Below, in pieces: positions 8,312 through 17,626 of a stretch of 64,000 nucleotides of DNA. Both the position numbers and the translations under genes were made by a program. Under the pieces are notes generated by a model. That model saw nothing but the letters and a program-made list of their open reading frames with translations, did no database searches and had not been told where the DNA came from. The DNA is from Paenibacillus alba (GTDB lineage: Bacteria; Bacillota; Bacilli; Paenibacillales; NBRC-103111). Position 1 is the first letter of the stretch; the number at the start of each line of letters is the position of its first letter. The stretch is taken from positions 310,001 to 374,000 of the forward strand of contig NZ_JABMKZ010000002.1 of the NCBI RefSeq assembly GCF_013204855.1, read 5' to 3'.

Positions 8312-10743
8312 GGAAATCGCAGCACGTCGAGAATCGTTTCTGTTTTGGTCACAGGAATCATCTGCTTGCCTTGGGCTTTGCGGTCTTCCAAAGGCGCCGT
8401 TTCTGTTGAGAATCGAAGCTTATCGCCATTGCTCATGATCGCTGTAATGAGATAATCCATTTTCACGATAAACGTTCGGATTAATGCCGAACCGTTTGGT
8501 CGCACGCGCTTGCCTTCCTTGAATTCGAAGGTTAGAATCCCCTTCCCACCGCGTCCTTGAATCGGATAGTCGACGACAAGGGAGCGCTTCGCATACCCGA
8601 GGTCCGAGATCACAAGTACTTCCCCTTCATCCCCATAAATCCACTCGGCCGCGACAATTTCGTCGTCGTCCTTGAGCTGGATGCCGCGGACACCAGCGGC
8701 TGCACGGCCCATCGGGTTCACTTCCTCCTCACGGAAACGGATGCTCATTCCTTGTTTCGTGACCAGCAGGATTTCCTTCGTACTGTCACTCAGGTGTACA
8801 TGCAGCACTTCGTCGTTCTCACCGATCTTACAAGCTACAAGCCCGTTTGAGCGGTTCGTCATGTACTCCTTCAGCTCCGTACGCTTCACTTGACCCTTAC
8901 GAGTTACAAAGACGAGTGATTTCGTCGGGTCATCAAAGCCTTTGACTGGAATCACGTTGACAATCCGATCTTCCTTGGCAATTGGAATGACATTGACAAT
9001 AGCAGTGCCGTTCTCTTTCCACTTGTACTCAGGTATTTGGTGAACCGGCAGCAAGTAATACTGCCCTTTCTTCGTGAAAATCAACAGATTCTCAATGGTA
9101 TTCACGTCGAGCAGGAAGCGCAAGTAATCACGTTCCTTGAGTCCCGTGTTCTCCAATTCACCGCCAGAACGTGTGAACGAAAGCTTGCTCGTCCGTTTTA
9201 AGTAACCTTCATTAGAAAGGGTGACAAAGACATCTTCCGAATTGACGAGAACTTCCAAATTAACCTTCAGCTCTTCCACTTCGCCTTGGATTTCGGAGCG
9301 GCGCTCAATCCCGTACTTTTTGCGAACCTCGCCCATTTCATCTTTAATAACGCCAAGCAGCTTCTTCAGGCTGCCAAGAATGCCACGTAAATAGGCAATC
9401 GTTTTCTCAACGTCTTTCAGCTCTTTTTCAAGCGTTGTAATTTCTAAATTCGTCAGACGGTATAATTGCAAAACGAGAATGGCATCGGCTTGACGCTCTG
9501 AGAACCCGAATTTCTCGACGAGGTTGTTTTGTGCATCTTGTCTGTTCTTTGAAGCCTTGATAACGGCAATCACTTCGTCCAAAATATTTAACGCTTTGAC
9601 AAGCCCTTCCAACACATGCGCGCGGTCCTCAGCTTTCTCAAGCTCATATTGCGAGCGGAAAGTGACAACCTCTTTCTGATGCTCAATATAAGCTTCCAGA
9701 ATCTCACGAATACCTAATTGCCGCGGAGCTTTGTTCACAATCGCAACCATGTTGAAGTTGTAAGTCACTTGCAAATCCGTTTTCTTGAGCAAATAGGCAA
9801 GAATCCCTTGCGCATCCGCTTCCTTTTTCAGCTCGATGACAATTCTTAAGCCATTACGGCCGCTTTCATCACGGACTTCGGCAATGCCCTCGATTTTCTT
9901 CTCAAGTCGAATATTTTCCATCGCTGTAACGAGACGGGATTTCACAACTTGATAAGGAATCTCGGTGATCACAAGCTGCTGCCGACCGCCGCGCATATCT
10001 TCAATGGCTGTTTTGGAACGGATATGGATACGACCTTTACCCGTACGGTAAGCTTCCCGAATCCCATCTTCGCCCATAATAATCCCGGAAGTAGGGAAAT
10101 CGGGACCTTTGACGATCTGCATCAATTCATCCACCGTTATTTCCGGTTTATCGATCATGGCCGTACAGGCATCGATGATTTCACGTAAATTATGAGGTGG
10201 GATCTCCGTTGCGAACCCGGCGGAAATACCGCTGACGCCATTGACGAGCAGATTCGGATAACGGGCCGGAAGCACAACTGGCTCTTTGGTCGAGTTATCA
10301 AAGTTATCCTTGAACATAACCGTTCTCTTCTCGATATCACGCAGCAGCTCCATGGCAATCTCGGAGAGACGAGCTTCTGTATAACGCATAGCTGCGGGCG
10401 GATCATCATCCAAGGAACCCCAGTTGCCATGTCCGTCAACGAGGGTATGTCCCATCTTCCAAGGTTGTGCCATCCGCACCATGCCATCATAGATGGAGGC
10501 ATCTCCATGCGGATGGTAGTTCCCCATCACATCACCGACGGTTTTGGCGGATTTGCGATAAGGTTTATCCGGCGTGTTCCCCGAGTCATACATCGCGTAT
10601 AAGACACGTCGTTGTACGGGCTTCAATCCATCTCGAACGTCCGGGATCGCGCGATCCTGAATAATATATTTGGAATAACGCCCGAAGCGATCGCCTACGA
10701 TCTCCTCTAGAAAGGCGGGCAAAAACTCTTCTAAAATACTCAA
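8302..10743 (-). CDS. parC: DNA topoisomerase IV subunit A
   Basis: 813 residues. It is the DNA cleavage/rejoining subunit that, with ParE, decatenates sister chromosomes. The N-terminus carries the type IIA winged-helix region (RYSKYIIQDRAIPDVRDGLK), and the DNA-linked tyrosine lies in AAMRYTEARLS at about residue 120. The tower/coiled coil follows, then a C-terminal beta-propeller of repeated blades. The GyrA box (QRRGGKG) is not seen intact; the nearest match is IQGRGGKG, as expected for Gram-positive ParC/GrlA. TTG start. It begins 24 nt after the parE stop and forms an operon with it. Confidence 0.95.
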   Translation of the reverse strand: MSILEEFLPAFLEEIVGDRFGRYSKYIIQDRAIPDVRDGLKPVQRRVLYAMYDSGNTPDKPYRKSAKTVGDVMGNYHPHGDASIYDGMVRMAQPWKMGHTLVDGHGNWGSLDDDPPAAMRYTEARLSEIAMELLRDIEKRTVMFKDNFDNSTKEPVVLPARYPNLLVNGVSGISAGFATEIPPHNLREIIDACTAMIDKPEITVDELMQIVKGPDFPTSGIIMGEDGIREAYRTGKGRIHIRSKTAIEDMRGGRQQLVITEIPYQVVKSRLVTAMENIRLEKKIEGIAEVRDESGRNGLRIVIELKKEADAQGILAYLLKKTDLQVTYNFNMVAIVNKAPRQLGIREILEAYIEHQKEVVTFRSQYELEKAEDRAHVLEGLVKALNILDEVIAVIKASKNRQDAQNNLVEKFGFSERQADAILVLQLYRLTNLEITTLEKELKDVEKTIAYLRGILGSLKKLLGVIKDEMGEVRKKYGIERRSEIQGEVEELKVNLEVLVNSEDVFVTLSNEGYLKRTSKLSFTRSGGELENTGLKERDYLRFLLDVNTIENLLIFTKKGQYYLLPVHQIPEYKWKENGTAIVNVIPIAKEDRIVNVIPVKGFDDPTKSLVFVTRKGQVKRTELKEYMTNRSNGLVACKIGENDEVLHVHLSDSTKEILLVTKQGMSIRFREEEVNPMGRAAAGVRGIQLKDDDEIVAAEWIYGDEGEVLVISDLGYAKRSLVVDYPIQGRGGKGILTFEFKEGKRVRPNGSALIRTFIVKMDYLITAIMSNGDKLRFSTETAPLEDRKAQGKQMIPVTKTETILDVLRFPQS

Positions 10744-10767
10744 CTTTCAATCACCACTCTTTTTGGT

Positions 10768-12735
10768 CTACTCTACATATTCGGTAAAATCGACGTTCTC
10801 GATAATCCAACGCTTGCGCGGATCTACTTTATCACCCATCAAAGTTGTTACACGACGCTCAGCTTTCGCCGCATCTTCAATTTGCACTTGCAGAAGTGTC
10901 CGGCTCTCGGGATTCATCGTCGTTTCCCACAGCTGATCCGGATTCATCTCGCCAAGACCCTTGTAACGCTGAAGCTCGGTATTCTTGCCTAATTCTTTGA
11001 CGACAACCTGCAATTGATCATCTGTCCAAGCATAACGATGACCGCCATTTTTGCCTTTTCTGGTCACTTTATACAGAGGAGGCTGGGCGATATAGATTTT
11101 GCCGGCATCAATCAAAGGCTTCATGTAGCGGTAGAAGAAGGTCAGGAGCAGCACTTGAATATGCGCGCCGTCCGTATCTGCATCTGTCATAATAATAATC
11201 TTGCCGTAATTCATCTCTTCTAATTCAAATTCGGAACCAACACCTGCTCCAATAGCAGCGATGATCGCTTTGTACTCTTCATTCTTCATAATGTCGAGAA
11301 GCTTCGCTTTCTCGGGATTCATCGGCTTTCCTTTGAGCGGCAAAATAGCTTGGTGCTTCGAGTCGCGTCCTTGCTTCGCCGAACCGCCAGCGGAATCACC
11401 TTCCACGACGAACAATTCATTACGCTGCAAATCCTTCGATTGTGCAGGCGTCAGCTTGCCGTTCAGGTTGGAGCTTTCGCTCTTTCCTTTCTTGCCGCTG
11501 CGAATCTCTTCGCGTGCTTTGCGAGCAGCTTCTCTGGCTTTCGATGCTTGTACAGCTTTCCTCAGCATCATTTGGGCGATTTGTGGATTTTCCTCCAAAA
11601 ACACAGTCATTTTATCCGTTACAATCGCATCTACGACGCTTCGTGCAATGGCACTTCCGAGCTGATCCTTCGTTTGACCGACGAATTCCACATCGCCCAT
11701 TTTAATATTAATAACGACCATCATACCTTCACGAAGATCGGTACCGTCTAGATTTTTCTCTTTTTCTTTGAGAATTCCTGCTTTGCGGGCATATTCATTC
11801 ATCACACGCGTATAGGCTGTCTTGAAGCCAGTCTCATGTGTACCGCCGCCGCGGGTCGGAATCGCATTCACGAAAGAAGCAATCGTTTCGGTATACCCGT
11901 CGTTGTATTGAAGTGCGACTTCAACTTCAATTTCATCCTTCTCGGAGGCAAAATGAATCACAGGATGAAGCACCGTCTTCTCTTCATTGAGGAATTCAAC
12001 GAATTGGCTTGCGCCGCCTTCGTACTGGAATGAATCCAGTTTATCCGTTCTTTCATCCTTCAAATTAACAAGAAGACCGGAATTCAAAAACGCAATTTCT
12101 TGCAATCGCTCTGCAAGTGTATCATAGCTAATCGTTGTTCCGCCTTGGAATACGCGTTTGTCAGGCTTGAAGGTTACCTTCGTTCCTGTGCGATTCGTAT
12201 TCCCGATAATATCAAGACCTGTAACGGGTTCACCAACATGTTCAATACCCTTATCATCAACCCAATACTCAAAGCGCATTTTGTGCACCTTGCCGTCACG
12301 GTTGATTTCTACTTCCAGCCACTCTGAAAGCGCATTGGTAACGGATGCTCCAACACCATGCAATCCCCCAGATTTCTTGTAGCCAGAACCGCCGAACTTT
12401 CCTCCGGCATGAAGAATGGTAAACACAACTTGCGGTGTTGGAACACCTGTCTTGTGCGTCCCAGTCGGAATGCCCCTGCCGTTATCCTGCACGGTAATCG
12501 ACTGATCTTTATGTATGGTGACCGTAATCTTGGAACAATGCTTCGCTAGATGCTCATCAACCGCATTATCTACGATCTCCCAGATCAAATGATGCAAGCC
12601 GGAAGCACTTGTGCTGCCGATATACATCCCTGGTCTTTTGCGCACCGCAACAAGTCCCTCCAGAACCTGTATATCATCCACATCATAATCCGATGCAGGG
12701 GCTTTTCCATTCGCAAATTCTAGCTGCTCAGTCAT
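10768..12735 (-). CDS. parE: DNA topoisomerase IV subunit B
   Basis: 655 residues. GHKL ATPase motifs are EIVDNAVDEH near residue 50, DNGRGIP, and GGLHGVGASVTNALS. The TOPRIM domain shows EGDSAGGSAKQGRD and the metal-binding DADTDGAHI. The C-terminus has QRYKGLGEMNPDQLWET, shared by ParE and GyrB. The assignment to ParE rather than GyrB rests on the partner gene lying directly downstream and on the PLKGKPMNPEKA segment. The ATG is preceded by AGGAGGGC. A perfect 18-bp palindrome lies about 30 nt upstream. Confidence 0.95.
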   Translation of the reverse strand: MTEQLEFANGKAPASDYDVDDIQVLEGLVAVRKRPGMYIGSTSASGLHHLIWEIVDNAVDEHLAKHCSKITVTIHKDQSITVQDNGRGIPTGTHKTGVPTPQVVFTILHAGGKFGGSGYKKSGGLHGVGASVTNALSEWLEVEINRDGKVHKMRFEYWVDDKGIEHVGEPVTGLDIIGNTNRTGTKVTFKPDKRVFQGGTTISYDTLAERLQEIAFLNSGLLVNLKDERTDKLDSFQYEGGASQFVEFLNEEKTVLHPVIHFASEKDEIEVEVALQYNDGYTETIASFVNAIPTRGGGTHETGFKTAYTRVMNEYARKAGILKEKEKNLDGTDLREGMMVVINIKMGDVEFVGQTKDQLGSAIARSVVDAIVTDKMTVFLEENPQIAQMMLRKAVQASKAREAARKAREEIRSGKKGKSESSNLNGKLTPAQSKDLQRNELFVVEGDSAGGSAKQGRDSKHQAILPLKGKPMNPEKAKLLDIMKNEEYKAIIAAIGAGVGSEFELEEMNYGKIIIMTDADTDGAHIQVLLLTFFYRYMKPLIDAGKIYIAQPPLYKVTRKGKNGGHRYAWTDDQLQVVVKELGKNTELQRYKGLGEMNPDQLWETTMNPESRTLLQVQIEDAAKAERRVTTLMGDKVDPRKRWIIENVDFTEYVE

Positions 12736-12765
12736 TGAAGCCCTCCTTTATCTCTAATAGGGGAT

Positions 12766-12783
12766 CTTTGATAGAGATCAAAG
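12766..12783. promoter_or_regulatory. perfect palindrome upstream of parE
   Basis: CTTTGATAGAGATCAAAG is a 7+4+7 perfect inverted repeat, 31 nt from the parE start. There is no T-run on either side, so it is more likely an operator or a leader hairpin than a terminator. No binding protein is known to me. Confidence 0.35.
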
Positions 12784-12799
12784 TCTCACCTTGTTTATC

Positions 12800-13792
12800 C
12801 TAATTCAACACATCTTTACGGGAGAAAACGGTAAACGAAACAATAAGCGAGGCCAACGCCCAAACGCTTAAAACACTTAGGGAGAACGTCAAGTCCATCC
12901 CCTTGATCGGCGGCAAACCTCCCGTTAAATACTTCGTTAAGTCCAAATTAACCATGAATAAATATTTTGCGGTTTCCCAGGACGATACCATATTCGAAAG
13001 AATTGTACCTGATATCAATACCGCCAGCATGACCCCCATACCAGCTGCTGTAGAGCGGACAAGCACGGAAAGCATCAGCGACATCAAAGCAACGACAATC
13101 GCTGAGAACCAAACCAATCCAAGTTCCATCAAGAGAAAGAACCATTGATCAACGGCTCGCGCCATACTGAAATCCACATCAGTACCCGAAAGCTGAATGC
13201 CTGTAATCACAGGTTCCAACCATCCTCCGTAGCCAAAAACCACACCGGAAATCAGGTAACAAAGCACAGCGGTAGACAGAACTGTCAGCGAAGTAAAGAA
13301 GACGACTGTAATTAATTTACTCAATAGGATTTTCCATCGCCGGACCGGTCTTGTCAACAATAATTTAATAGTCCCCGTAGAATGCTCGGATGATACGATG
13401 TCTGCGGAAATGACCATGATAATCAAAGGAATGAATAATCCTACTGCATTTTTGACAAAATCACGTGTAAAAGTCACGGCGTTAGGTGAGGTTGGATCCA
13501 CATCTTTATCTAAATAATAGTTGGCAATCTGGATTTGCACACGCAGCTGCTGCTTCCACTCATCCGGTGTTCGTGCTGAGCTTAAACGCTTCTCCCAGTC
13601 GACAATTTTTTGACGTTGATCCGCTTTCCAGTCCGTTGTTCCAAACTGCTTCTGCGTATTTTGGGCAACACGCATCTGGGCATAAGTGAACATGGGGATG
13701 AGAGCAAGTAGAATGAGGACAATCACATAAAAACGTTTTTTCTTAATCATCTTGATACATTCATTTTTGACAAGATCCACAAGAATTAGCAT
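12800..13792 (-). CDS. ABC-2 type transporter permease
   Basis: 330 residues from the ATG at 13790-13792, chosen because GGGGGAGGG lies just upstream; the longer frame has no site. Six or so membrane segments are visible: one near residue 20, a long extracytoplasmic loop, then five more in the C-terminal half. The segment SSEHSTGTIKLLLTRPVRRW is typical of ABC-2 permeases of the bacitracin/lantibiotic export or sporulation-related kind. It starts 16 nt after its ATPase partner and together they form an export system. The substrate cannot be deduced. Confidence 0.85.
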   Translation of the reverse strand: MLILVDLVKNECIKMIKKKRFYVIVLILLALIPMFTYAQMRVAQNTQKQFGTTDWKADQRQKIVDWEKRLSSARTPDEWKQQLRVQIQIANYYLDKDVDPTSPNAVTFTRDFVKNAVGLFIPLIIMVISADIVSSEHSTGTIKLLLTRPVRRWKILLSKLITVVFFTSLTVLSTAVLCYLISGVVFGYGGWLEPVITGIQLSGTDVDFSMARAVDQWFFLLMELGLVWFSAIVVALMSLMLSVLVRSTAAGMGVMLAVLISGTILSNMVSSWETAKYLFMVNLDLTKYLTGGLPPIKGMDLTFSLSVLSVWALASLIVSFTVFSRKDVLN

Positions 13793-13808
13793 TTCTCTCA
13801 CCCTCCCC

Positions 13809-14774
13809 CTATTGAATGGTTTCACCTTCGGTTAGGCTTAAGAACAAATCTTCTAGTGTTGGATTTTTGATTTCTACAGCGTACAGGCTAATTCCTGCTT
13901 CCATTAATTGCCGACTTAGCTGCGGAACATGTTCTTTATCCATTTGTGTAACAATTTGTTTCACCGAAGGTTGTGCAAGAATGGTTAAGTCCTGTTCGAC
14001 TGCTTCAACGGCCGTAACCAGTGACGACGCATGTAGAAGCCCCTCAGCTTGTTCAGCCGGAGACACCGTCCAGACGACTTTTCCGCCTTGCGCAATTAAA
14101 TCATGAACCGCTCCGACTTGAATAACCTCGCCATGACTAATAATCGCAACACGATCACACATTTGCTGAATTTCAGTAAGCAGGTGACTCGAGACGAATA
14201 GACTCAAGCCGTCCGCGGCTAAACGCTGAATAAATTCCCGCATTTCCTTGATCCCTTGCGGATCCAAGCCATTCGTAGGCTCGTCCAAGATTAATAAGCT
14301 TGGCCGTCCCAGCAGTGCCTGAGCAATGCCTAATCGCTGACGCATGCCCAAGGAATAGGTCCGCACTTTATCATGAATGCGTTGATCCATCGAGACGATT
14401 TCGACGACTTCTTGAATTCGCTTCTCATCGACATCCGGCAGCATTCGGGCGAAATGCTCAAGATTTTCCCAACCCGTCAAGTAACTGTAAAGCTCCGGAT
14501 TCTCTACGATACACCCTACTTGCTGCATCGCTTGATCATGCTGTTTACGCACGTCAAACCCGCATATATGGATCGTTCCCTCCGTTGGACGAATGAGATC
14601 AACAAGCATCCGAATAGTTGTTGTTTTCCCCGATCCGTTAGGCCCTAAGAAACCAAAGATCTCTCCGGCATAGACATCAAATGAAATCCCTTTGATAATC
14701 TCTTTATTTTTTATTCTCTTCTTCACATTTCTCACGGATAGCACAACGGCTGGTGATGTTCCTGTTCCATTCAT
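13809..14774 (-). CDS. ABC transporter ATP-binding protein
   Basis: 321 residues. Walker A GPNGSGKT lies at 44-51, the signature YSLGMRQRLGIAQALL near 139, and Walker B LLILDEPTNGLD near 160. The C-terminal 100 residues form the extension typical of ABC-2 exporter ATPases of the CcmA/BcrA type. It energises the permease encoded directly downstream. The upstream neighbour on the same strand, an SGNH esterase, ends 15 nt... before the ATPase's own ribosome site in reverse order of transcription is not the case: the esterase is downstream-independent and lies 5' of this gene, its stop 15 nt before the ATG, so the three may be one transcript. Confidence 0.85.
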   Translation of the reverse strand: MNGTGTSPAVVLSVRNVKKRIKNKEIIKGISFDVYAGEIFGFLGPNGSGKTTTIRMLVDLIRPTEGTIHICGFDVRKQHDQAMQQVGCIVENPELYSYLTGWENLEHFARMLPDVDEKRIQEVVEIVSMDQRIHDKVRTYSLGMRQRLGIAQALLGRPSLLILDEPTNGLDPQGIKEMREFIQRLAADGLSLFVSSHLLTEIQQMCDRVAIISHGEVIQVGAVHDLIAQGGKVVWTVSPAEQAEGLLHASSLVTAVEAVEQDLTILAQPSVKQIVTQMDKEHVPQLSRQLMEAGISLYAVEIKNPTLEDLFLSLTEGETIQ

Positions 14775-14789
14775 TCTGGTCTCCCCTTC

Positions 14790-15605
14790 CTATTTCAAAA
14801 TTTGTACAATTCGATCAGCAATCCGCTCATAGCCATCACTGTTGGGGTGAAAATGATCGGCTGAAGACAAATATTTAATCAAATTTTGTTCAAATAAATC
14901 ATAAGTTGGGACAATCACCATCTCCGGATAGCGATTCATCATGCCAAAAACGCCGTCATTCCAACGTTGTACAATTAACGAACCTTCTCTTTTTGGATCT
15001 AAATCCAGAAATGGGTGATACAGACCAACATAGAGCAAGGTTGCTTTCGGATTTGCCTGATGGATGGCTTGCAGAATCTTGTCCATTTGAAGCAGTGCAG
15101 GAGCTACACGTTTGGCTGCGGCTTCAGGGTTAAATTCGGTTTGGTTCTCGCCAGTAAAGAGGCCTTCCCCTCCGGCGAAAATATCATTGCCACCGATGGT
15201 AAGCAAAATAATGTCTGCCTGCGCAAGCGCATCCTGCGTCTTTTTGAGGGCAAGATCGGCTAGCAGCTGATCACTCTTGTAGCCAGGAATTGCTAAATTA
15301 TTAAGCAAAAATACCGGTTTGCCGGTTTCCTTCTCCAGCTTCTCCCGAACACGGCCGACATAACCTTTGCCTGTATTGTCGCCTGTTCCCGCTGTCAATG
15401 AATCGCCCAAGGCAACAATTTGAAGCTTGCTTCTGCTTTCAATCATAGATTCTTTCTTCGGGGCTTCGGTCACAAGCTGAAGATCTCCAGATGCTTTGGG
15501 AAACCATATTTGATTCGCGGCATAGGCAAAGCCTACAGCGAAAACAATCGTGGATATCGTTGCGGTCAGGCCAATTGCCCCCCAGATGAAACGAGTTGAT
15601 TTCAA
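14790..15605 (-). CDS. membrane-anchored SGNH/GDSL esterase
   Basis: 271 residues from a TTG at 15603-15605, preferred because AGGAGGGG ends 6 nt before it; the frame can also open at an ATG 12 codons upstream that has only a weak site. The N-terminus is a single membrane helix or uncleaved signal (about 8-30). The SGNH blocks are all present: ALGDSLTAG (Ser), the Gly of block II, TIGGNDIF (Asn) and DHFHPNSDGY (Asp/His). The enzyme acts outside the membrane on an unknown ester. Similar proteins in Bacillus are linked to spore lipases, but that function is not shown here. Confidence 0.8.
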   Translation of the reverse strand: MKSTRFIWGAIGLTATISTIVFAVGFAYAANQIWFPKASGDLQLVTEAPKKESMIESRSKLQIVALGDSLTAGTGDNTGKGYVGRVREKLEKETGKPVFLLNNLAIPGYKSDQLLADLALKKTQDALAQADIILLTIGGNDIFAGGEGLFTGENQTEFNPEAAAKRVAPALLQMDKILQAIHQANPKATLLYVGLYHPFLDLDPKREGSLIVQRWNDGVFGMMNRYPEMVIVPTYDLFEQNLIKYLSSADHFHPNSDGYERIADRIVQILK

Positions 15606-15729
15606 TGAAGTCCCCTCCTGCGAATAAATGGCATAATTCACTCTAAGAGTATAGCTTCTTGCCTAAATTTGCAAACGCTACAAAACAGATTAGTTCGACG
15701 AGAGATCGTATGTTCGTATTTATTGTAAC

Positions 15730-15765
15730 AAAAAAGCCGATTAACCGCCATAGCAGTTAACCAGC
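15730..15765 (-). terminator. Rho-independent terminator after the ABC exporter pair
   Basis: On the minus strand a 13-bp stem (with G-U pairs) built on GCTGGTTAACTGC and GCGGTTAATCGGC is followed by TTTTTT. It lies 14 nt after the stop at 15779. Confidence 0.8.
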
Positions 15766-15778
15766 TTCTTCCTTAACC

Positions 15779-17626
15779 TTACACAGCATCCTGCAAAAAT
15801 TTATATTGCGCTTGAATAAGTCCGTAATAGATCTTCTGCTCTTTCATCAATTCATCATGATTGCCGATCTCCATCATACGTCCATGATCAAGCACGACAA
15901 TTTTGTCTGCATTGCGTATCGTGGATAAGCGGTGAGCAACGATAAACGATGTCCGTCCAGCAAGCAGCGTCTTAAGCGCTTGTTGGATTTTAAGCTCGGT
16001 GTCCGTATCAATACTTGCCGTAGCTTCATCCAGAATGAGCACTCGCGGATTAGCGAGCAGCGCTCTAGCAAAAGAAATCAACTGACGCTGGCCCATAGAC
16101 AATACGTTCCCGCGCTCTTGAACTTCGGTATCATAGCCGCCGGGCAAACTCACGATAAAATCATGCGCATGAACAGCTTTGGCTACTTGTTCAATTTCTT
16201 GGTCAGTCGCATCCAAGCGGCCAAAACGAATATTGTCTCTAATGGTGCCCGAGAAGATAAACGTATCCTGCAGCACGACGCCAATCTGCGAACGCAAGCT
16301 TTGAATGGTAACCTGACGGATATCCTGACCATCGATTAGCACTCTTCCTTGATTCGGATCATAGAAACGGCATAGTAAGTTCATGATGGTACTTTTACCC
16401 GACCCCGTGTGCCCAACGAGCGCAATCGATTGACCAGCCTGTACATCCAACTGAATCCCGTTTAGCGCAGGACGGCCTGGTTCATATTCAAACACCAAAT
16501 TCTCGAATTTCACATTCCCTTGAATGCTTGGCAATGGTTTTGCATCTTCAAGCTCAGCTACACTTGGCTTCTCATCAATAAATTCAAAGATTCTTTCCGC
16601 AGAAGCCATCGCAATGAGCAGTTGTGAATACATTTGCCCTAGGCGTGTAATTGGCTCCCAGAAATAACCGATGTATGTAGCGAACGCAACCAACAAGCCG
16701 ACCGAGATTTCTTCGGTTTGAATAAGATGAGCTCCCAGCCAGAACAAGATGCAATAGCCGATTGCGCCTGTAATTTCGATCAGTGGACCAAAGGATTGGT
16801 TCAGCATGGAAGCTCTGTTCCACGACAGACGATTGACCATATTCATTTTGGTGAAGAAATGGATATTCTCTTTCTCTTGACTATACGCTTGTGTTACGCG
16901 AATGCCTTGAATACATTCATTTAAGTGAGCATTCAGGCGCGATTGTTTCATCGTCACGTCCTGCCACGCATGGCGAATCTTTTTGCGAAGCTTCGTGCTC
17001 ACGAAAAACATAATTGGAACGGTTACGATAATCGCAGCGCCCAGCTTGAAATTAAAGGTCAACAAAATAATAATGATTCCACAGAGCTGAACCACATCAA
17101 TAAGTAAATTGACAACGCCGTTTGTAAATAAATCTTGTAGCGAATTGACATAGTTCGTTACCCGTACAAGGACTGATCCGGCAGGTCTTGTATCGAAAAA
17201 ACGGAACGAGAGCTTCTGAATATGACTGAATAAATCATGACGCAAGTCATAAATAACGCGCTGCCCAATCATATTCGTGAATTTAATGCGAAACGTATTG
17301 GCAAGCCATTGAATCAAATAGACGCCGAACATAATGCCAACAATGATAATAAGCAAATTAGTGTCCTTCGGGATGATGGCTTTGTCAATCGCTTCGCGAA
17401 TGAGCAAGGGAACGGTCAATTTGGTTATGGCGCCCACTAGCATCATGATGATAATAATGGGCAGCATTTGTTTCCGGTAAGGCTTCATGTAACTAAATAA
17501 ACGCTTCAACTGGCTCCAATCAAACGGTTTATCTATTAATTCATCGTCTTGATAAACGAAGCGCTGTCCGGCTTGCGATTGTTCGTTATCGGCAGAAGCA
17601 TCCGTTTGCTTTGTATTCGTACTCAA
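15779..17626 (-). CDS. ABC exporter half-transporter (BmrD/YheH-like)
   Basis: 615 residues. Six membrane helices fill the first 330 residues and a nucleotide-binding domain follows, with Walker A GHTGSGKS, signature LSMGQRQL and Walker B VLILDEATAS carrying the catalytic Glu. The start is a TTG overlapping the stop of the partner gene. The signature is slightly divergent while Walker B is canonical. The partner has the opposite pattern, so the two probably form an asymmetric heterodimeric multidrug-type exporter like BmrCD. A terminator follows directly. Confidence 0.87.
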   Translation of the reverse strand: MSTNTKQTDASADNEQSQAGQRFVYQDDELIDKPFDWSQLKRLFSYMKPYRKQMLPIIIIMMLVGAITKLTVPLLIREAIDKAIIPKDTNLLIIIVGIMFGVYLIQWLANTFRIKFTNMIGQRVIYDLRHDLFSHIQKLSFRFFDTRPAGSVLVRVTNYVNSLQDLFTNGVVNLLIDVVQLCGIIIILLTFNFKLGAAIIVTVPIMFFVSTKLRKKIRHAWQDVTMKQSRLNAHLNECIQGIRVTQAYSQEKENIHFFTKMNMVNRLSWNRASMLNQSFGPLIEITGAIGYCILFWLGAHLIQTEEISVGLLVAFATYIGYFWEPITRLGQMYSQLLIAMASAERIFEFIDEKPSVAELEDAKPLPSIQGNVKFENLVFEYEPGRPALNGIQLDVQAGQSIALVGHTGSGKSTIMNLLCRFYDPNQGRVLIDGQDIRQVTIQSLRSQIGVVLQDTFIFSGTIRDNIRFGRLDATDQEIEQVAKAVHAHDFIVSLPGGYDTEVQERGNVLSMGQRQLISFARALLANPRVLILDEATASIDTDTELKIQQALKTLLAGRTSFIVAHRLSTIRNADKIVVLDHGRMMEIGNHDELMKEQKIYYGLIQAQYKFLQDAV